From assembly GCF_002575655.3 (NCBI RefSeq), contig NC_053037.3, positions 252,745,135-252,809,134 of the forward strand: 64,000 nt of DNA, in the 5' to 3' direction. Below, one piece after another: positions 50,099 through 60,912 of this stretch; positions within the stretch are counted from its first letter, which is position 1; each line of letters begins with the position of its first letter. The notes beneath the pieces were generated by a model that searched no databases, was not told where the DNA came from, and saw nothing but the letters and a program-made list of their open reading frames with translations. A program made the position numbers and the translations under genes. Source of the stretch: Aegilops tauschii subsp. strangulata (lineage: Eukaryota; Streptophyta; Magnoliopsida; Poales; Poaceae).

Positions 50099-51018
50099 TG
50101 ATAGAGGCAAAGGTGTCCCGTCTTTCGATGAGATGATGGATATCGCTTTGGTGGAAGTCGACTTTGACGATCCGACTACGAACGTGCGAGGACGTCGCGC
50201 CTTCGCAATCGCTAAACCAACTCCGAGAGGTTATCGACCACGCCGGAGCACGATCAACCTGACCACGAGGGTCTGTTTCCTGCGAGCAAACGAAGAACAA
50301 GCAAGAAACTGAGATTGCAATCTGGATATTGCGAATATAAGATGAAAGCTTTATTGATCAAGGTGGAGTTCTGTGACGCCTTTGTCTGGTCGCTGAACAC
50401 AAACGAAGTACGCGAAGTTGCAGCTATGGCGAACTTTTAATCTAAACAAAACCCCCCAAAGTCTAAACGACGCCCTAAGGGCTGTATATATGGAGGAAGA
50501 GGGGGGGAATTTCGTGGCCCTTGAGGAAGGGGTCCGAAACCAACCCTATCTCTTGTTTCCCCACACATACGGACTCTAAAAACAGCCTATACTGATGTAT
50601 TTCGAAATTACATGGGCCTGGCCCAATAATAAGGTGACGCAGCACCTAGAATAGCCTCTGGACGAAAGTTATGAAGTAGCATCTTGTATATTTCGTCCAA
50701 GGTTTCATGCACGCATTATGGTGGCTTCAATGTCTTGAAATCATCACTTGTAACTCCGTTCTTGTTCCCCATGCGCATGCCATCATCTCCATGCTTGTTC
50801 TTGCTCCAATGTTCATCCTTCTCAAAGCTAGGCCCTTCATTTGTAAGCAAAACAAATGTATCCAATTTAGGCAGCATCATATTCTCATGAATATTAGAAT
50901 CATTACCAAGAAACGAAAGTACCTGGTAATTTAATTGGCGTGCGCGAGCTGTAGTAATTGGTCCAGTATGTATAGCAGCAGGGGCTGTGGGTGTAACAAT
51001 GGTATTGATGTCCTCATC
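50099..51018 (-). repeat. Element I 5' LTR (family 1)
   Basis: 920-bp complete LTR. Its start at 51018 abuts K's LTR (flank GCGGC), whereas the flank beyond I's other end is CCTAA in G's leader. There is thus no matching target-site duplication. Confidence 0.92.
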
Positions 51019-51328
51019 AGCGGCCGGTCGTCCGGAGGCTCGCGGAGGTCCGGATGTCCGTAGATCTTCGGATGTTCGTGCATTAGGTTCTGTTGCCGCG
51101 GCGTCGGACGGCCGTAGGTGTCCGGCCGTCCGGTGGCCGGTCGTCCGGTCTTCCTTGGATTTCCGTAGATTTTGTTCTGTTGGCGTAGTGTCGGTCGTCC
51201 GGGGCCTGGGAATTGTTGGATGTCCGGTCCTGGTCGGACGTCCGGGCGCTGTAGCGTTTGCTGGCCTGGTTTCCTTGGGCTGTTGCGACCTCCAGGGGTC
51301 GGACGTTTGGGGTGGGCCGGTCGTCCGG
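51019..51328 (-). repeat. CCGG-type motif array in K LTR
   Basis: Diverged members of the same motif class, mostly GGTCGTCCGG, GGACGTCCGG and CGGATGTCCG on the plus strand, in 310 bp. Confidence 0.75.
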
Positions 51329-51617
51329 AGCCTGTAGCTTCCATGGCAGCTCTTCCTCTTGATCTTCGCGCTTGGTGTCCTCGCCATCTTGTCCGTTGTA
51401 TGTAGACGTTCCGTGGCTTTCCTCCGAGTACCTGATCACACATAGTGTTTCCGCTTGAGGTAGCAGCCATGTCTCATGCATAGAAAGTGGTAGTTTGGAA
51501 AGGAGCGAGTTCACCTTATCTTCGATAGCCTTTGCTCGGGCTCTTGTCATTGGTCCAAGTGGTGTCGTTGGAGGTGTAGATGCGTCCATGGGGACGATCG
51601 TGGGATGCTCCGCATCA
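51019..51617 (-). repeat. Element K 3' LTR, truncated (family 2)
   Basis: 599 bp from an LTR start TGATGCGGAGCATCC at 51617 (minus), preceded by the purine tract; cut by I. It holds a diverged motif array (TCGTCCGG, ACGTCCGG and TGTCCGG forms, 51019-51328). Confidence 0.85.
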
Positions 51618-52007
51618 TCTCCCCTCCCTTGGGAAAGATCCAACCTCAGATCGAAATCTTCATCACCATGGTAGGGCGAAAGATCCTTGATGTTGAAGAC
51701 GTCGCTCACGTTGTACTTGTCGCGCGGGAGGTCGATCTTTTAAGCTATGTTGTTGTAGCGTGCTAGCACCTTGAAGGGTCCATCGGCTCATGGGAGAAGT
51801 TTGGACTTGCGTTCGTTGGGGAAGCGGTCCTTGCGAAGGTGTAGCCACACAAGATCTCCAATGTTGAATATCATGGGTTGCTTGTTGACATTGAGCTTGG
51901 TCGCGAGTCATTGTACTTGGCGCTCGATGGTGTGCCTTGTATCTTCATGCATCTTCTTGAGGTAGTTGACTCGGGCACTCGCGTCCATGTTGATGCGCTC
52001 TTGTAGT
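51083..52007 (-). pseudogene. Element K integrase C-terminus and LTR-encoded tail
   Basis: Only the last part of a family-2 gag-pol remains: GPF-type domain (with a TGA in the KLLPQADGP-like segment near 51789), then an open frame from about 51709 through the purine tract into the LTR, with GPMTRARAKAIE, stopping at 51083. Upstream pol is lost at 52007, where LTR L begins. Its sequence is distinct from G's, so it is a separate element. Confidence 0.82.
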
Positions 52008-52725
52008 TGATAGAGGCAAAGGTGTCCCGTCTTTCGATGAGATGGTGGCTATCATTTTGGAGGAAGTCGACTTTGACGATCCGACTACGAACGTGCGAGG
52101 ACTTCACGCCTTAGCAATCGCTAAACCAACTCCGAGAGGTTATTGACCACGCCGGAGCATGATCAACCTAACCACGAAGGTCTGTTTCCTGCAGGCAAAT
52201 GAAGAACAAGCAAGAAACTAAGATTGCAATCTGGATATTGCGAATATAAGAGGAAAGCTTTATTGATCAAGGTGGGGTTCTGTGACGCCTTTGTCTGGTC
52301 GTTGAACACAGACGAAGTACGCGAAGTTGCAGCTATGGCGAACTTTAATCTAAACAAAACCCAAAGTCTGTAAGGGCTGTATATATGGAGGAAGAGGGGG
52401 GATTTCGTAGCCCTTGGGGAAGGGGTCCGAAACCAGCCCTATCTCTTGTTTCCCCACACATACGGACTCTAAAAACAGCCTATACTTATGTATTTCGAAA
52501 TTACATGGGCCTGGCCCAATAATAAGGTGACGCAGCACCTAGAATAGCCTCTGGACGAAATTTATGAAGTGGCATCTTGTATATTTCGTCCAAGGCTTCA
52601 TGCACTCCTTATGGTGGCTTCAAAGTCCTGAAATCATCACTTGTAACTCCGTTCTTGTCCCCCTTGCGCATGCCATCAACTCCATGCTTGTTCTTGCTCC
52701 TATGTTCATCCTTCTCCAAGCTAGG
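52008..52725 (-). repeat. LTR L, left part (family 1), split by F
   Basis: Starts with the LTR end TGATAGAGGC; flank GTAGT in K. It continues at 61876 after F, and the two parts align without loss apart from the duplicated CTAGG. Confidence 0.88.
52721..52725. other. Target-site duplication of F, left copy (CTAGG)
   Basis: CTAGG precedes F's LTR end at 52726 and is repeated at 61876-61880 right after F's other LTR end. Confidence 0.95.
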
Positions 52726-53717
52726 TGATGTAGGGTGGAACCCTAGATGGCCGATCTTCCACGAAAGGAGCGGATCCCAACTAAGAACACGAAGAACACG
52801 AGGGGAAGCACGAGGGGAAGACACGAGAGAATCACTCAAACCAACAAGAACAATCACACATGTGCTAGATCCTTGAAACACAAAGAGATACACGATCCAA
52901 ATCCAACAAGGGATGATACATAGGTAACCGGTTCTTCTCCGGAAGGAGGTCTTGAGGGGGGGTCTTCTCCATGAGGAGGTCTTGAATCCAAGGGGATCTT
53001 CTCCGTAGAGGGGCCGCGGTCTCTCTCGTGGAGTAGATCCGTAATGGATGAGCAATGCTCTATCTCACAAATGAGCTAAACCAATGCTAACCCTAGAATG
53101 GTGGAGGGGGTGGTCTATTTATAGTCTAAGTCACGAAAGGGTAAGTGGGAAAGGGATACATGGGCCTCTGGCCCGTGGCTGCGCGCAGGCAGGCGCCGGA
53201 TGTCCGGGCTGGGGGGCGGATGTCCGGGGCTCGGGCCGGATGTCCGGGCTGAAGTGGCCAAACTTCGGGTGCCTTCTGTTGTCGATGCCGGATTTCCGGG
53301 GGAAGGGCCGGATGTCCGGGCTTTGGCGAGGCGCCAGATGTCCGGGGCTGGCGCCGGATGTCCGGCCGCTGATGGTACTTGGCAGCTGGGCGGCTGCTGT
53401 GGGTGAGGTTCCAGGGGCCGGATGTCCGGGTCCTGGGAGCTATCTCCGTCTTCTTCTTCCGTCGTCGCTTCCATGCTTCTCTCGCGGATGGTGTAGTTGT
53501 TCCTTGGCGCTTGCACTCCTCCTCGTCGTCCATAGTGTTCCGACAATACCTATGCATGCACACGAGTGGAGTGTCAAGTAGTATACCATCCTCGAAGGGG
53601 TCAAGTGAGCACGTGTAAACGAGATGATTCACCTTTGTGTATGTGAAGTAGATGTCGCACGTGTCACTTGCCAAACGAACTCTTGACATGGTGATTTCCA
53701 TAGGATGCTCTGCATCA
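52726..53717 (-). repeat. Element F 3' LTR
   Basis: 992-bp LTR; start TGATGCAGAGCATCC at 53717 (minus) after a purine tract (53718-53732), end CCCTACATCA at 52726. It contains a motif array at 53195-53430 and a TATTTATA box complement near 53115. Confidence 0.92.
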
Positions 53718-54976
53718 TCTCCCCTCCCTTGGGAAAGATCCGACCTCGGATCGAAAACCAAATCACCATGGGAAAGAGGTGGCTTCGCCATGTAGAAGTG
53801 GACGTTCACCAAGTACTTGTCATCTTGAAGCTCGAAATGGGCACTCTACAATGTCGCACCATCTTGTGATTCCTTCAAAAGGAGTAAGGACAACAAACAC
53901 TTGGAAAAACAAATGTGGTTAGCGTTAGTGCAAAACCAAGCATTCAAGAGGTGGTTCACCAAACAAGTGTCGTCATCATGCAAAGCATATGGTTTGACAA
54001 AAGATTGTGACATGGCATGTAAGCATATCAATTGATCACAAGCAAAGATATCATGGGGACAAGCATGTAAATGGGAGGTAGAGATGCAAATATGTGTGTC
54101 AAGTGAATAAGCATCTACCTCAAGTTCATAGCAAGCATTCACAAATTGCTCAATGAAAGGTCTATGGTAGGCATATGAATCATTCACAACACCAAATAAG
54201 ATGAGATGTCTAAACATATGGGTCAAGTGCAAGGCAATCCAAGCATAATGTGCATAGGGTGTAGTGAACATAGTGTGGCACTCAACACATTAGATAGAGC
54301 AATTGTTCATCATGTGTGAGGCAATCAAGTCAATCATGTGACAAACAATGGGACATGGCATATGTGAAGTGATGACATTGTTGCAACCAAACATATGAGA
54401 GGAGCAAATAATCCAAGAATTGGATGCAACACCCAAGGCATATATATCATGATGCATGGAATGGTTAAAATGACAAGTCGAAGCAAGATCTCTAACAAGT
54501 GTGCAATCAAGTGAACCAAGATGAACAATAAGTTTCATGGGGAAAGCAACACAAGTAGTATGATCCATAATATCCATGATCATGGTTTGGGGGTTCTCAA
54601 AAGAGAAGGATATCATCGTGAAAGCGTGTCCTTGTGCGTCCTTCACAATGCCGAAGCACAAGCAAGTGCGATGTAGAATCGTCGTGGTAGAAGGTGGTTC
54701 GCTCTCAAGAGCTCGAATGGTCAACTCACGTGAAGCGGAAGTCGACACAAAGTCCAAGTATCCTACACATGCACACAACAAAACAAAGAACGTATGCGCA
54801 TGGTAGATAAACACATCATCCATCATGATGGTTCTCTTCTTTTGCACATAACCATTAGAAGCACAAGTGCATGAATAATATGATGCAATAATGGCAATAT
54901 TCATGGCACTAGGTATATGGTGCAAAGAGGTAAGACAAGCATGCTTCACAAGAAATATGTCAAAATCTCCAATCAT
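53126..54976 (-). pseudogene. Element F, C-terminal part of the long unknown frame, broken
   Basis: One reading frame from about 54976 to a stop at 53126, interrupted by TAA at 54290 and a stop at 53846. It continues the Met/His/Cys-rich character of the upstream ORF and repeats its MMDDV.IYHAH.FF module near 54820. It then passes through the G-like segment ending GDDAEHP into the LTR, where it encodes Arg/Lys-rich and motif-derived repeats. A frameshift near 55015-55030 separates it from the upstream ORF: the frame before 54976 stays open upstream past that point. No known domain recognised. Confidence 0.7.
53195..53430 (-). repeat. CCGG-type motif array in F 3' LTR
   Basis: About eight CCGGATGTCCGG-class motifs with GGGCTGGGG-like spacers; it has more units than the matching array in the 5' LTR (61383-61588). 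Confidence 0.82.
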
Positions 54977-54987
54977 ATGTGAGAATG

Positions 54988-57900
54988 CTATGAGGGCAAA
55001 CTCATAAGCAAGACTAATAGCATTGTGGACTCAATACATGGCAAATCATCTAGCATGAGGGAGGCAACATATGGAGAGATATGACAAGAAGCAATAACAA
55101 TCATGTGCAAAGCATGTAGATAGTTGTCATCAACCGCATGAAGTGAGCAAGTATAAATCATTGGTGATGCAACAAGGCAAGCAATAATAATCAAGTCGTG
55201 CAAACTAGTGGAGCGAAGATGCAACACACTAGAGGGGATCATGGCAATCATGTCATGTGAGTAAAGAATAGGCATAGGCAATGTACATGACATATCGCAA
55301 GCACCAACACAAAGCAAGATCATAGTATCATCATAGGCATGGGGCACAAAGCAATCATGGCAATAACAAATAATATCTCCACCACGCTTGCAAATACACA
55401 TACAAGTACTAGAATCTATCATCATGTGTAATGCAAAGCATGGGTCACAAATGCATGGCAAAGGCATAGTAATGGGCATATCATGCAAAGTGAACATGGC
55501 AAGATGGGCATATGATATGTAATGGACAATAACCCATAACCATGTGAGGGCCATGTAAAAGAAATGCGCGAAGTGTTTGCGTGAAGTGAGCGGTGGGAAA
55601 GGCAGTCCATGGGATCCCAAGTCATCATTGCTCTCTAGAGCTCGTTTTGTCAACTCGTGGGATTGCGAGGTTGACAAGTATTCATGGGTACCTGCACAAA
55701 AGAGACACAAACCAAAGAAATTGTGCGCGTGGTAAATGTACACATCATCCATCATGATGTGTATGTGCAAGTGAGTGTTAGCACAAGATAAGCATCGCTC
55801 AAAGAAATTTGATGCATGGTATAAGAACATGTCATCCATCATGAAAGAATAGTTGTTATGTATGACACGATGGGGATGCAAATTGAGCATACTAGTATAT
55901 GGCACAACAATATCATTATGATTCATGGGGAGCATATTGTGCACATAATTATTGGGATCATGCAATGGATAGGATGGATCAAAATCTCCTAAAATGTATG
56001 AGGAAACTATGGGGGTCTCCTCATGAGCAATATTGTAATCATATGGAGAAAATGGACAACATCCACAACAATGCATATCCGAAGCTAGGTGGTCATGGCA
56101 TGGCATATGAGATAAATGATGCAAAGGGAGCATGTCAATATCATCACAAGACAAACAAATGCCAATAACCATGGGCTTGTCATCTATGCCATATGTGCAA
56201 ATTGGGTTAATTTTAATGGCATATGCATAGTCACTACAAAGAGATTGCAAATATGACATATGATTGATCTCATGCATAGCATATGACAAGTCAAGCGGGT
56301 TGTCAAACATGATGTGACCTAAAGAATTGTCACAAGAAATCCTATGTAACATGGCATCACAACTAATAGACTCCACATGGCAATCATCAAACTCATCATA
56401 AATGGGTAGATCATCGCATGGGGAAATCATACTAGCATGAAGCATGGTAATAGGTTGATCAACATCATGCAAGCAATCAATGTCAAGAATGTCCACTAGT
56501 GGGACTAGAGCATCACCTTCACCTATGTTACCTTTGTCATTCCACTCAAGTGGTGTAGGTGAGGTGGGAAAGACCAAATTGTGGTCATCTTCATCTTGAT
56601 GGAACCATGTGGGGGGTGCATCATATTCCACCATGGCCATCGTCATGTCCATAGGAAGGACGAAGTCGTCGTGAATCGGCGCGTCATCATAAATGAGACC
56701 TAACACCAAATGAGAAGACACAATAGAGGTAGAGGTTAAGTCGTTAGAGTTCAAAATCTCCTCACTCTCTCTATGTGGTGGTTCACTCACTCCCTCAAAG
56801 TAGGTGCACTCAATCGCACGTATGGTGGAGTCACTCATCTCACTCAAGTGGTGGGGGTTGTGGCTCTCCTCACATGGGAATTGGGGCAACACATCGGATA
56901 TGGGGCTAGTGGTGAAGTCACTCTCACTCTCAATATGGTGGCACAAGTCAGTCAAGTCATCATACGTCGCCGTGGTCGAAGTGAAATACTCAACCATCTC
57001 AGCGCCGTCGCCGTGGATGAAGGCCGAAGATGGCACATCATCACTCTTGCCTCCTAAGATGGAAGCATCATCCTTGCTCGTCACCATGTCGCTTGCCTCA
57101 AAAGCATGGTCCTTGAAGGTCTCCGTAGTCGTACTCGTTGCCGCACCATCTTGAAAAAGAGTCGTGGAGGACTCGGCATCATCAATGCCACAAAGAGGGA
57201 TGGCGGTGAAGTCGAACTTGGGAGCATCGTCTTGGAGCTCGTCGGGCTTGGACATCTTGGTGGTACTAGCCTCATGCTCGTCGTCTTTGAGCTTGGTCTT
57301 CGAGAAGTGTGCTTGGGGTGGAGAAGCCTTGGCCTTCATGAGTTCTTGTTCCACCTTGAGAGCACCAATGTAGTTGTCGTCGAGGGACTTGTAGTTCTCG
57401 AGGAAGATAGTCTTGGAGATGGCATTGTTCAATCCCATCATGAAATGGAACTTCATTGACATGGGGTCGTCCACGCCGGCTCGTCGCAAGGCAATCTTCA
57501 TCTCCTTGAAGTACGCGTCGATGGACTTGGATCCTTGGTTGGTGTTCTCCAATTGGCGTAGAAGTTGTTCCGTGTAGGTTGGAGGCACAAACTCTCGCCG
57601 CCAAGCTTTCTTCGTCTTGGGCCAATTCATGTCGGAGGTTTCCGAAGGTGTGTGAAGCCACCATGTCGAGGCGTAGTCATGGAAGTTTCTTGTGGTGCAC
57701 TTCACTTGATCTTCGGGAGGAACTTGATGTAGCTTGAGGTAATCGTCCATTAGGTGCTCCCACTCGAGATACTCCTCGGGTTCTTGAGTCCCATAGAAAG
57801 GAATCTCATGGTCGGTGTCGAGGTCGTAGTAGCTTGTGGAATTCGCGGACTTGAGCTTGGGGAGCTTCTCTTGAGCGTAGTCTTGAGGTGCTTGTTGGCG

Positions 57901-58239
57901 AAGATGCCGTATATCCGTAGGCGAAGATGCCTTGAAGTCGCTTGGCGAAGATGCCAAGGGAGATGGTGAAGTCGTTGAGCGGTTGTTGGTGTAGAGCTCT
58001 TGACCTTCACGTTCTTGGTGGTGATGGTGTCGATGCCGATGTGACCTTGCCGGAGATGGTAGCTCGGAGGCATGTGCTCTTGAGCGTCTTCTCGAAGATG
58101 ATGAAGATCGCTTGTATGACTTGATGAGGGATTTGATCTCCTCCATTTGAGCTTGCATCTTGGCGTCGTTGGAGTTGTTCGTGGCATCGAACTTGTCGTT
58201 GTTGTTGTAGACCGAAGGTGAAATACCTTGCCTATCCAT
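54988..58239 (-). CDS. Element F gag plus Met/His/Cys/Asp-rich ORF, 1083 aa, no pol
   Basis: Start chosen at ATG 58239 because it aligns with G's gag start (MDR...); the frame is open for 27 codons upstream. Residues 30-45 may form a helix; Ser/Arg and His-rich stretches lie at 44-75. Residues 150-310 match the retrotransposon gag domain (PEEYLEWE, WW at 193-194, GSKSIDAYFKEMKIALRRAGV), like G. No CX2CX4HX4C knuckle, no DSG/DGG protease, no YFDD and no integrase motifs follow. Instead about 770 residues are rich in Asp, His, Met and Cys, with internally repeated MMDD..YHA.NFF..CL.CA modules near 800 and 827. The ORF ends by an apparent frameshift; the reading continues at 54976. Function unknown: structural gag fusion, host-derived insert or decayed coding are all possible. 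Confidence 0.75.
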   Translation of the reverse strand: MDRQGISPSVYNNNDKFDATNNSNDAKMQAQMEEIKSLIKSYKRSSSSSRRRSRAHASELPSPARSHRHRHHHHQEREGQELYTNNRSTTSPSPLASSPSDFKASSPTDIRHLRQQAPQDYAQEKLPKLKSANSTSYYDLDTDHEIPFYGTQEPEEYLEWEHLMDDYLKLHQVPPEDQVKCTTRNFHDYASTWWLHTPSETSDMNWPKTKKAWRREFVPPTYTEQLLRQLENTNQGSKSIDAYFKEMKIALRRAGVDDPMSMKFHFMMGLNNAISKTIFLENYKSLDDNYIGALKVEQELMKAKASPPQAHFSKTKLKDDEHEASTTKMSKPDELQDDAPKFDFTAIPLCGIDDAESSTTLFQDGAATSTTTETFKDHAFEASDMVTSKDDASILGGKSDDVPSSAFIHGDGAEMVEYFTSTTATYDDLTDLCHHIESESDFTTSPISDVLPQFPCEESHNPHHLSEMSDSTIRAIECTYFEGVSEPPHRESEEILNSNDLTSTSIVSSHLVLGLIYDDAPIHDDFVLPMDMTMAMVEYDAPPTWFHQDEDDHNLVFPTSPTPLEWNDKGNIGEGDALVPLVDILDIDCLHDVDQPITMLHASMISPCDDLPIYDEFDDCHVESISCDAMLHRISCDNSLGHIMFDNPLDLSYAMHEINHMSYLQSLCSDYAYAIKINPICTYGIDDKPMVIGICLSCDDIDMLPLHHLSHMPCHDHLASDMHCCGCCPFSPYDYNIAHEETPIVSSYILGDFDPSYPLHDPNNYVHNMLPMNHNDIVVPYTSMLNLHPHRVIHNNYSFMMDDMFLYHASNFFERCLSCANTHLHIHIMMDDVYIYHAHNFFGLCLFCAGTHEYLSTSQSHELTKRALESNDDLGSHGLPFPPLTSRKHFAHFFYMALTWLWVIVHYISYAHLAMFTLHDMPITMPLPCICDPCFALHMMIDSSTCMCICKRGGDIICYCHDCFVPHAYDDTMILLCVGACDMSCTLPMPILYSHDMIAMIPSSVLHLRSTSLHDLIIIACLVASPMIYTCSLHAVDDNYLHALHMIVIASCHISPYVASLMLDDLPCIESTMLLVLLMSLPS

Positions 58240-59854
58240 CACAAGACTCGAGCAAATATTAGTGGGAGAAAGAGAAGAACGATACCAAATGTACCTTGAC
58301 CGATGTTGAAGATGGATCAATGATCACTCAATGTGTAACAAGGAAATAGCACAATTGCTACCAATTCTTGTCGGTTTCTCACACCTACACAAGTAAGGCT
58401 TATAGTGGAGCTCGGTGAGGATAGTGGCACAAAAAATTTGATGCAAAATGTTAGCAAGAGTCAATAATGTTGAAAAAGATTCACAAATTCGCAAGTGAAA
58501 CAAGTAGACCAATAGCAAAGAGCGGCACACGGAAACACACACACACGGATAGATAAATGGGGTCGTGCAACCAAGGAATGAGCACAAAATGTGGATTCCA
58601 CGGAAAACGCTCGTGTTGCACAACTCAAGAGAGACGCTAGCACGATTGCTCAATAGGCGGATACGACACTTGTGCACAACCTATGATATGCAAAATGGAT
58701 AAACTTCTATCCCAAGTATGCTATGTATGTATGGTTCCCCGTGTTTCTCTCAAGATGATCCAAGATGATCGGATATGACAATCTTATATGCAATGTGGTA
58801 TGATGCTATGGCACTTGCTTACAAGTTATTTGCTCTTTCTCTTTTGCTTAAAAGCTTATTTTTTTTGTATGGCCACTTTGCAAAATGCACAAACCAAGAT
58901 AGCAATAGTGTGTATGCGGGAACAAACTTCTGACACAAGAGATGATATGATACCAATATGGTATGGTATGTATGCTATGGGAAGTATGATCACTAATGTG
59001 CACAAGTACCATTGCTGACAATACTCAAATGGCTAGTCTCGATAGGCAAGTGACGCAAAATGGGCTAGGGGTTAACAATGCAATTGCAAGGGGAATATAC
59101 AATGGTGTCGTCGAGGTTACCATCCTTGGCGATGATGAGTGGCGGTGTTCTTGATGTAGATATCAAGATGATGGAGACTCGCCCCTAAGTAGCCGAAACA
59201 CCTTAGGAAACGGAAAAACCGCGAACTCAAAATCTCAAATGTCAAAAGTCAAAACGGTGGTAGCGGGAACTCAAAGGGATTGCAGAAATGCAATGATGGG
59301 GTTTTTGCGAGTAGGCAATGCGGAAGTGGAGGGTAAGGTGGTGAACTATACACGGTGTCGGAATTGGAAGCACGGTCCCTAAGTAGCCGAAACACCTTAG
59401 GAGACTCGAATCACAACTCAAACAACCACAAATGCTATGGGGAACAAAATTGGTGAGGTTGCAGAAGTCGGTGGTGGTTATGCGGAAATGGTTGTGGTAT
59501 GCGGAAGTGTATGTGGGCTCCGGAACAAAATTGGACGAAAGTTAGGCGGTAAACGGAGTGGAGGATGGAGTTGATGTTGTCAGGGGCCGGATGTCCGGGC
59601 TGATGGCCGGATGTCCGGGCTGGTCGGGCTGGATGTCCGGGCTGGTCGGGCTGGATGTCCGGGCTCGGGATCCGTGGATGAACACCGCGTGGAGAGGTCA
59701 AATCCGGGGCAAAATTCGGAAGATTTTGTGGATGGAAATTGGGGAAAAGATGGGGAAACGCTAGATCTACCTGCAACACACGAAATCCGCGGATCAAATC
59801 CAACAAAACTTCATCACACCAACAAATCACAAAAAAAAATTGGGGCTATTTTTG
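58240..59854 (-). other. Element F leader, gag-proximal part
   Basis: Non-coding leader homologous to those of G and D. It contains two copies of a CTAAGTAGCCGAAACACC segment (about 59185 and 59380) and four motif copies at 59587-59664. No gene supported. Confidence 0.8.
59587..59664 (-). repeat. CCGG-type motif array in F leader
   Basis: Four exact GGATGTCCGGGCT copies, matching on the other strand the five-copy array in D's leader. Confidence 0.88.
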
Positions 59855-59859
59855 GTGGG

Positions 59860-60776
59860 TGATGAGGACATCAATACCATTGTTACACCCACAGGCCCTG
59901 CTGCTATACATACTGGACCAATTACTAGAGCTCGCGCACGCCAATTAAATTACCAGGTACTTTCGTTTCTTGGTAATGATTCTAATGTTCATGAGAATAT
60001 GATGCTGCCTAAATTGGATACATTTGTTTTGCTTACAAATGAAGGGCCTAGCTTTGAGAAGGATGAACACTGGAGCAAGAACAAGCATGGAGATGATGGC
60101 ATGCGCATGGGGGACAAGAACGGAGTTACAAGTGATGATTTCAGGACATTGAAGCCACCATAATGCGTGCATGAAGCCTTGGACGAAATATACAAGATGC
60201 TACTTCATAACTTTCGTCCAGAGGCTATTCTAGGTGCCGCGTCACCTTATTATTGGGCCAGGCCCATGTAATTTCGAAATACTTGAGTATAGGCTATTTT
60301 TAGAGTCCGTATGTGTGGGGAAACAAGAGATAGGGTTGGTTTCGGACCCCTTCCCCAAGGGCCACGAAATTCCCCCCTCTTCCTCCATATATACAGCCCT
60401 TAGGGCGTCGTTTAGACTTTGGGTTTTGTTTAGATTAAAAGTTCGCCATAGCTGCAACTTCGTGTACTTCGTTTGTGTTCAACGACCAGACAAAGGCGTC
60501 ATAGAACCCCACCTTGATCAATAAAGCTTTCATCTTATATTCGCAATATCCAGATTGCAATCTCAGTTTCTTGCTTGTTCTTCGTTTGCTCGCAGGAAAC
60601 AGACCCTCGTGGTCAGGTTGATCGTGCTCCGGCGTGGTCAATAACCTCTCGGAGTTGGTTTAGCGATTGCTAAGGCGCGACGTCATCGCACGTTCGTAGT
60701 CGGATCGTCAAAGTCGACTTCCACCAAAGCGATATCCATCATGTCATCGAAAGACGGGACACCTCTGCCTCTATCA
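59860..60776 (+). mobile_element. Solo family-1 LTR with target-site duplication GTGGG
   Basis: 917-bp complete LTR (TGATGAGGAC to CTCTATCA) in F's leader, flanked by GTGGG at 59855-59859 and 60777-60781. No internal region is present, so intra-element LTR recombination removed it. The LTR-encoded tail is still open (to 60163), as are the TATA and AATAAA motifs. Confidence 0.96.
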
Positions 60777-60781
60777 GTGGG

Positions 60782-60912
60782 GATTTTCGAAATTGGGGAA
60801 GAAATCAACAAAACTAGGCTACAAAACACAACGGGGAGGCTCCGAAATCGTGATCAACGTGGCTCATGATACCAAGATGATATCATGAGACAAGCTGGCT
60901 CTGATACCAAGA
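60782..60912 (-). other. Element F leader, LTR-proximal part with two primer-site copies
   Basis: On the minus strand the LTR is followed by TTGGTATCAGAGCCA (complement at 60896-60910) and, about 36 nt further, by TTGGTATCATGAGCCA, the form found alone in D. Both are preceded by ATCATC or CATCATC. Confidence 0.85.
60896..60909 (-). promoter_or_regulatory. Primer binding site of F (14-base tRNA-Met complement)
   Basis: TGGTATCAGAGCCA on the minus strand, the best match in the window to the 3' end of plant initiator tRNA-Met; three bases from the LTR end. Confidence 0.85.
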
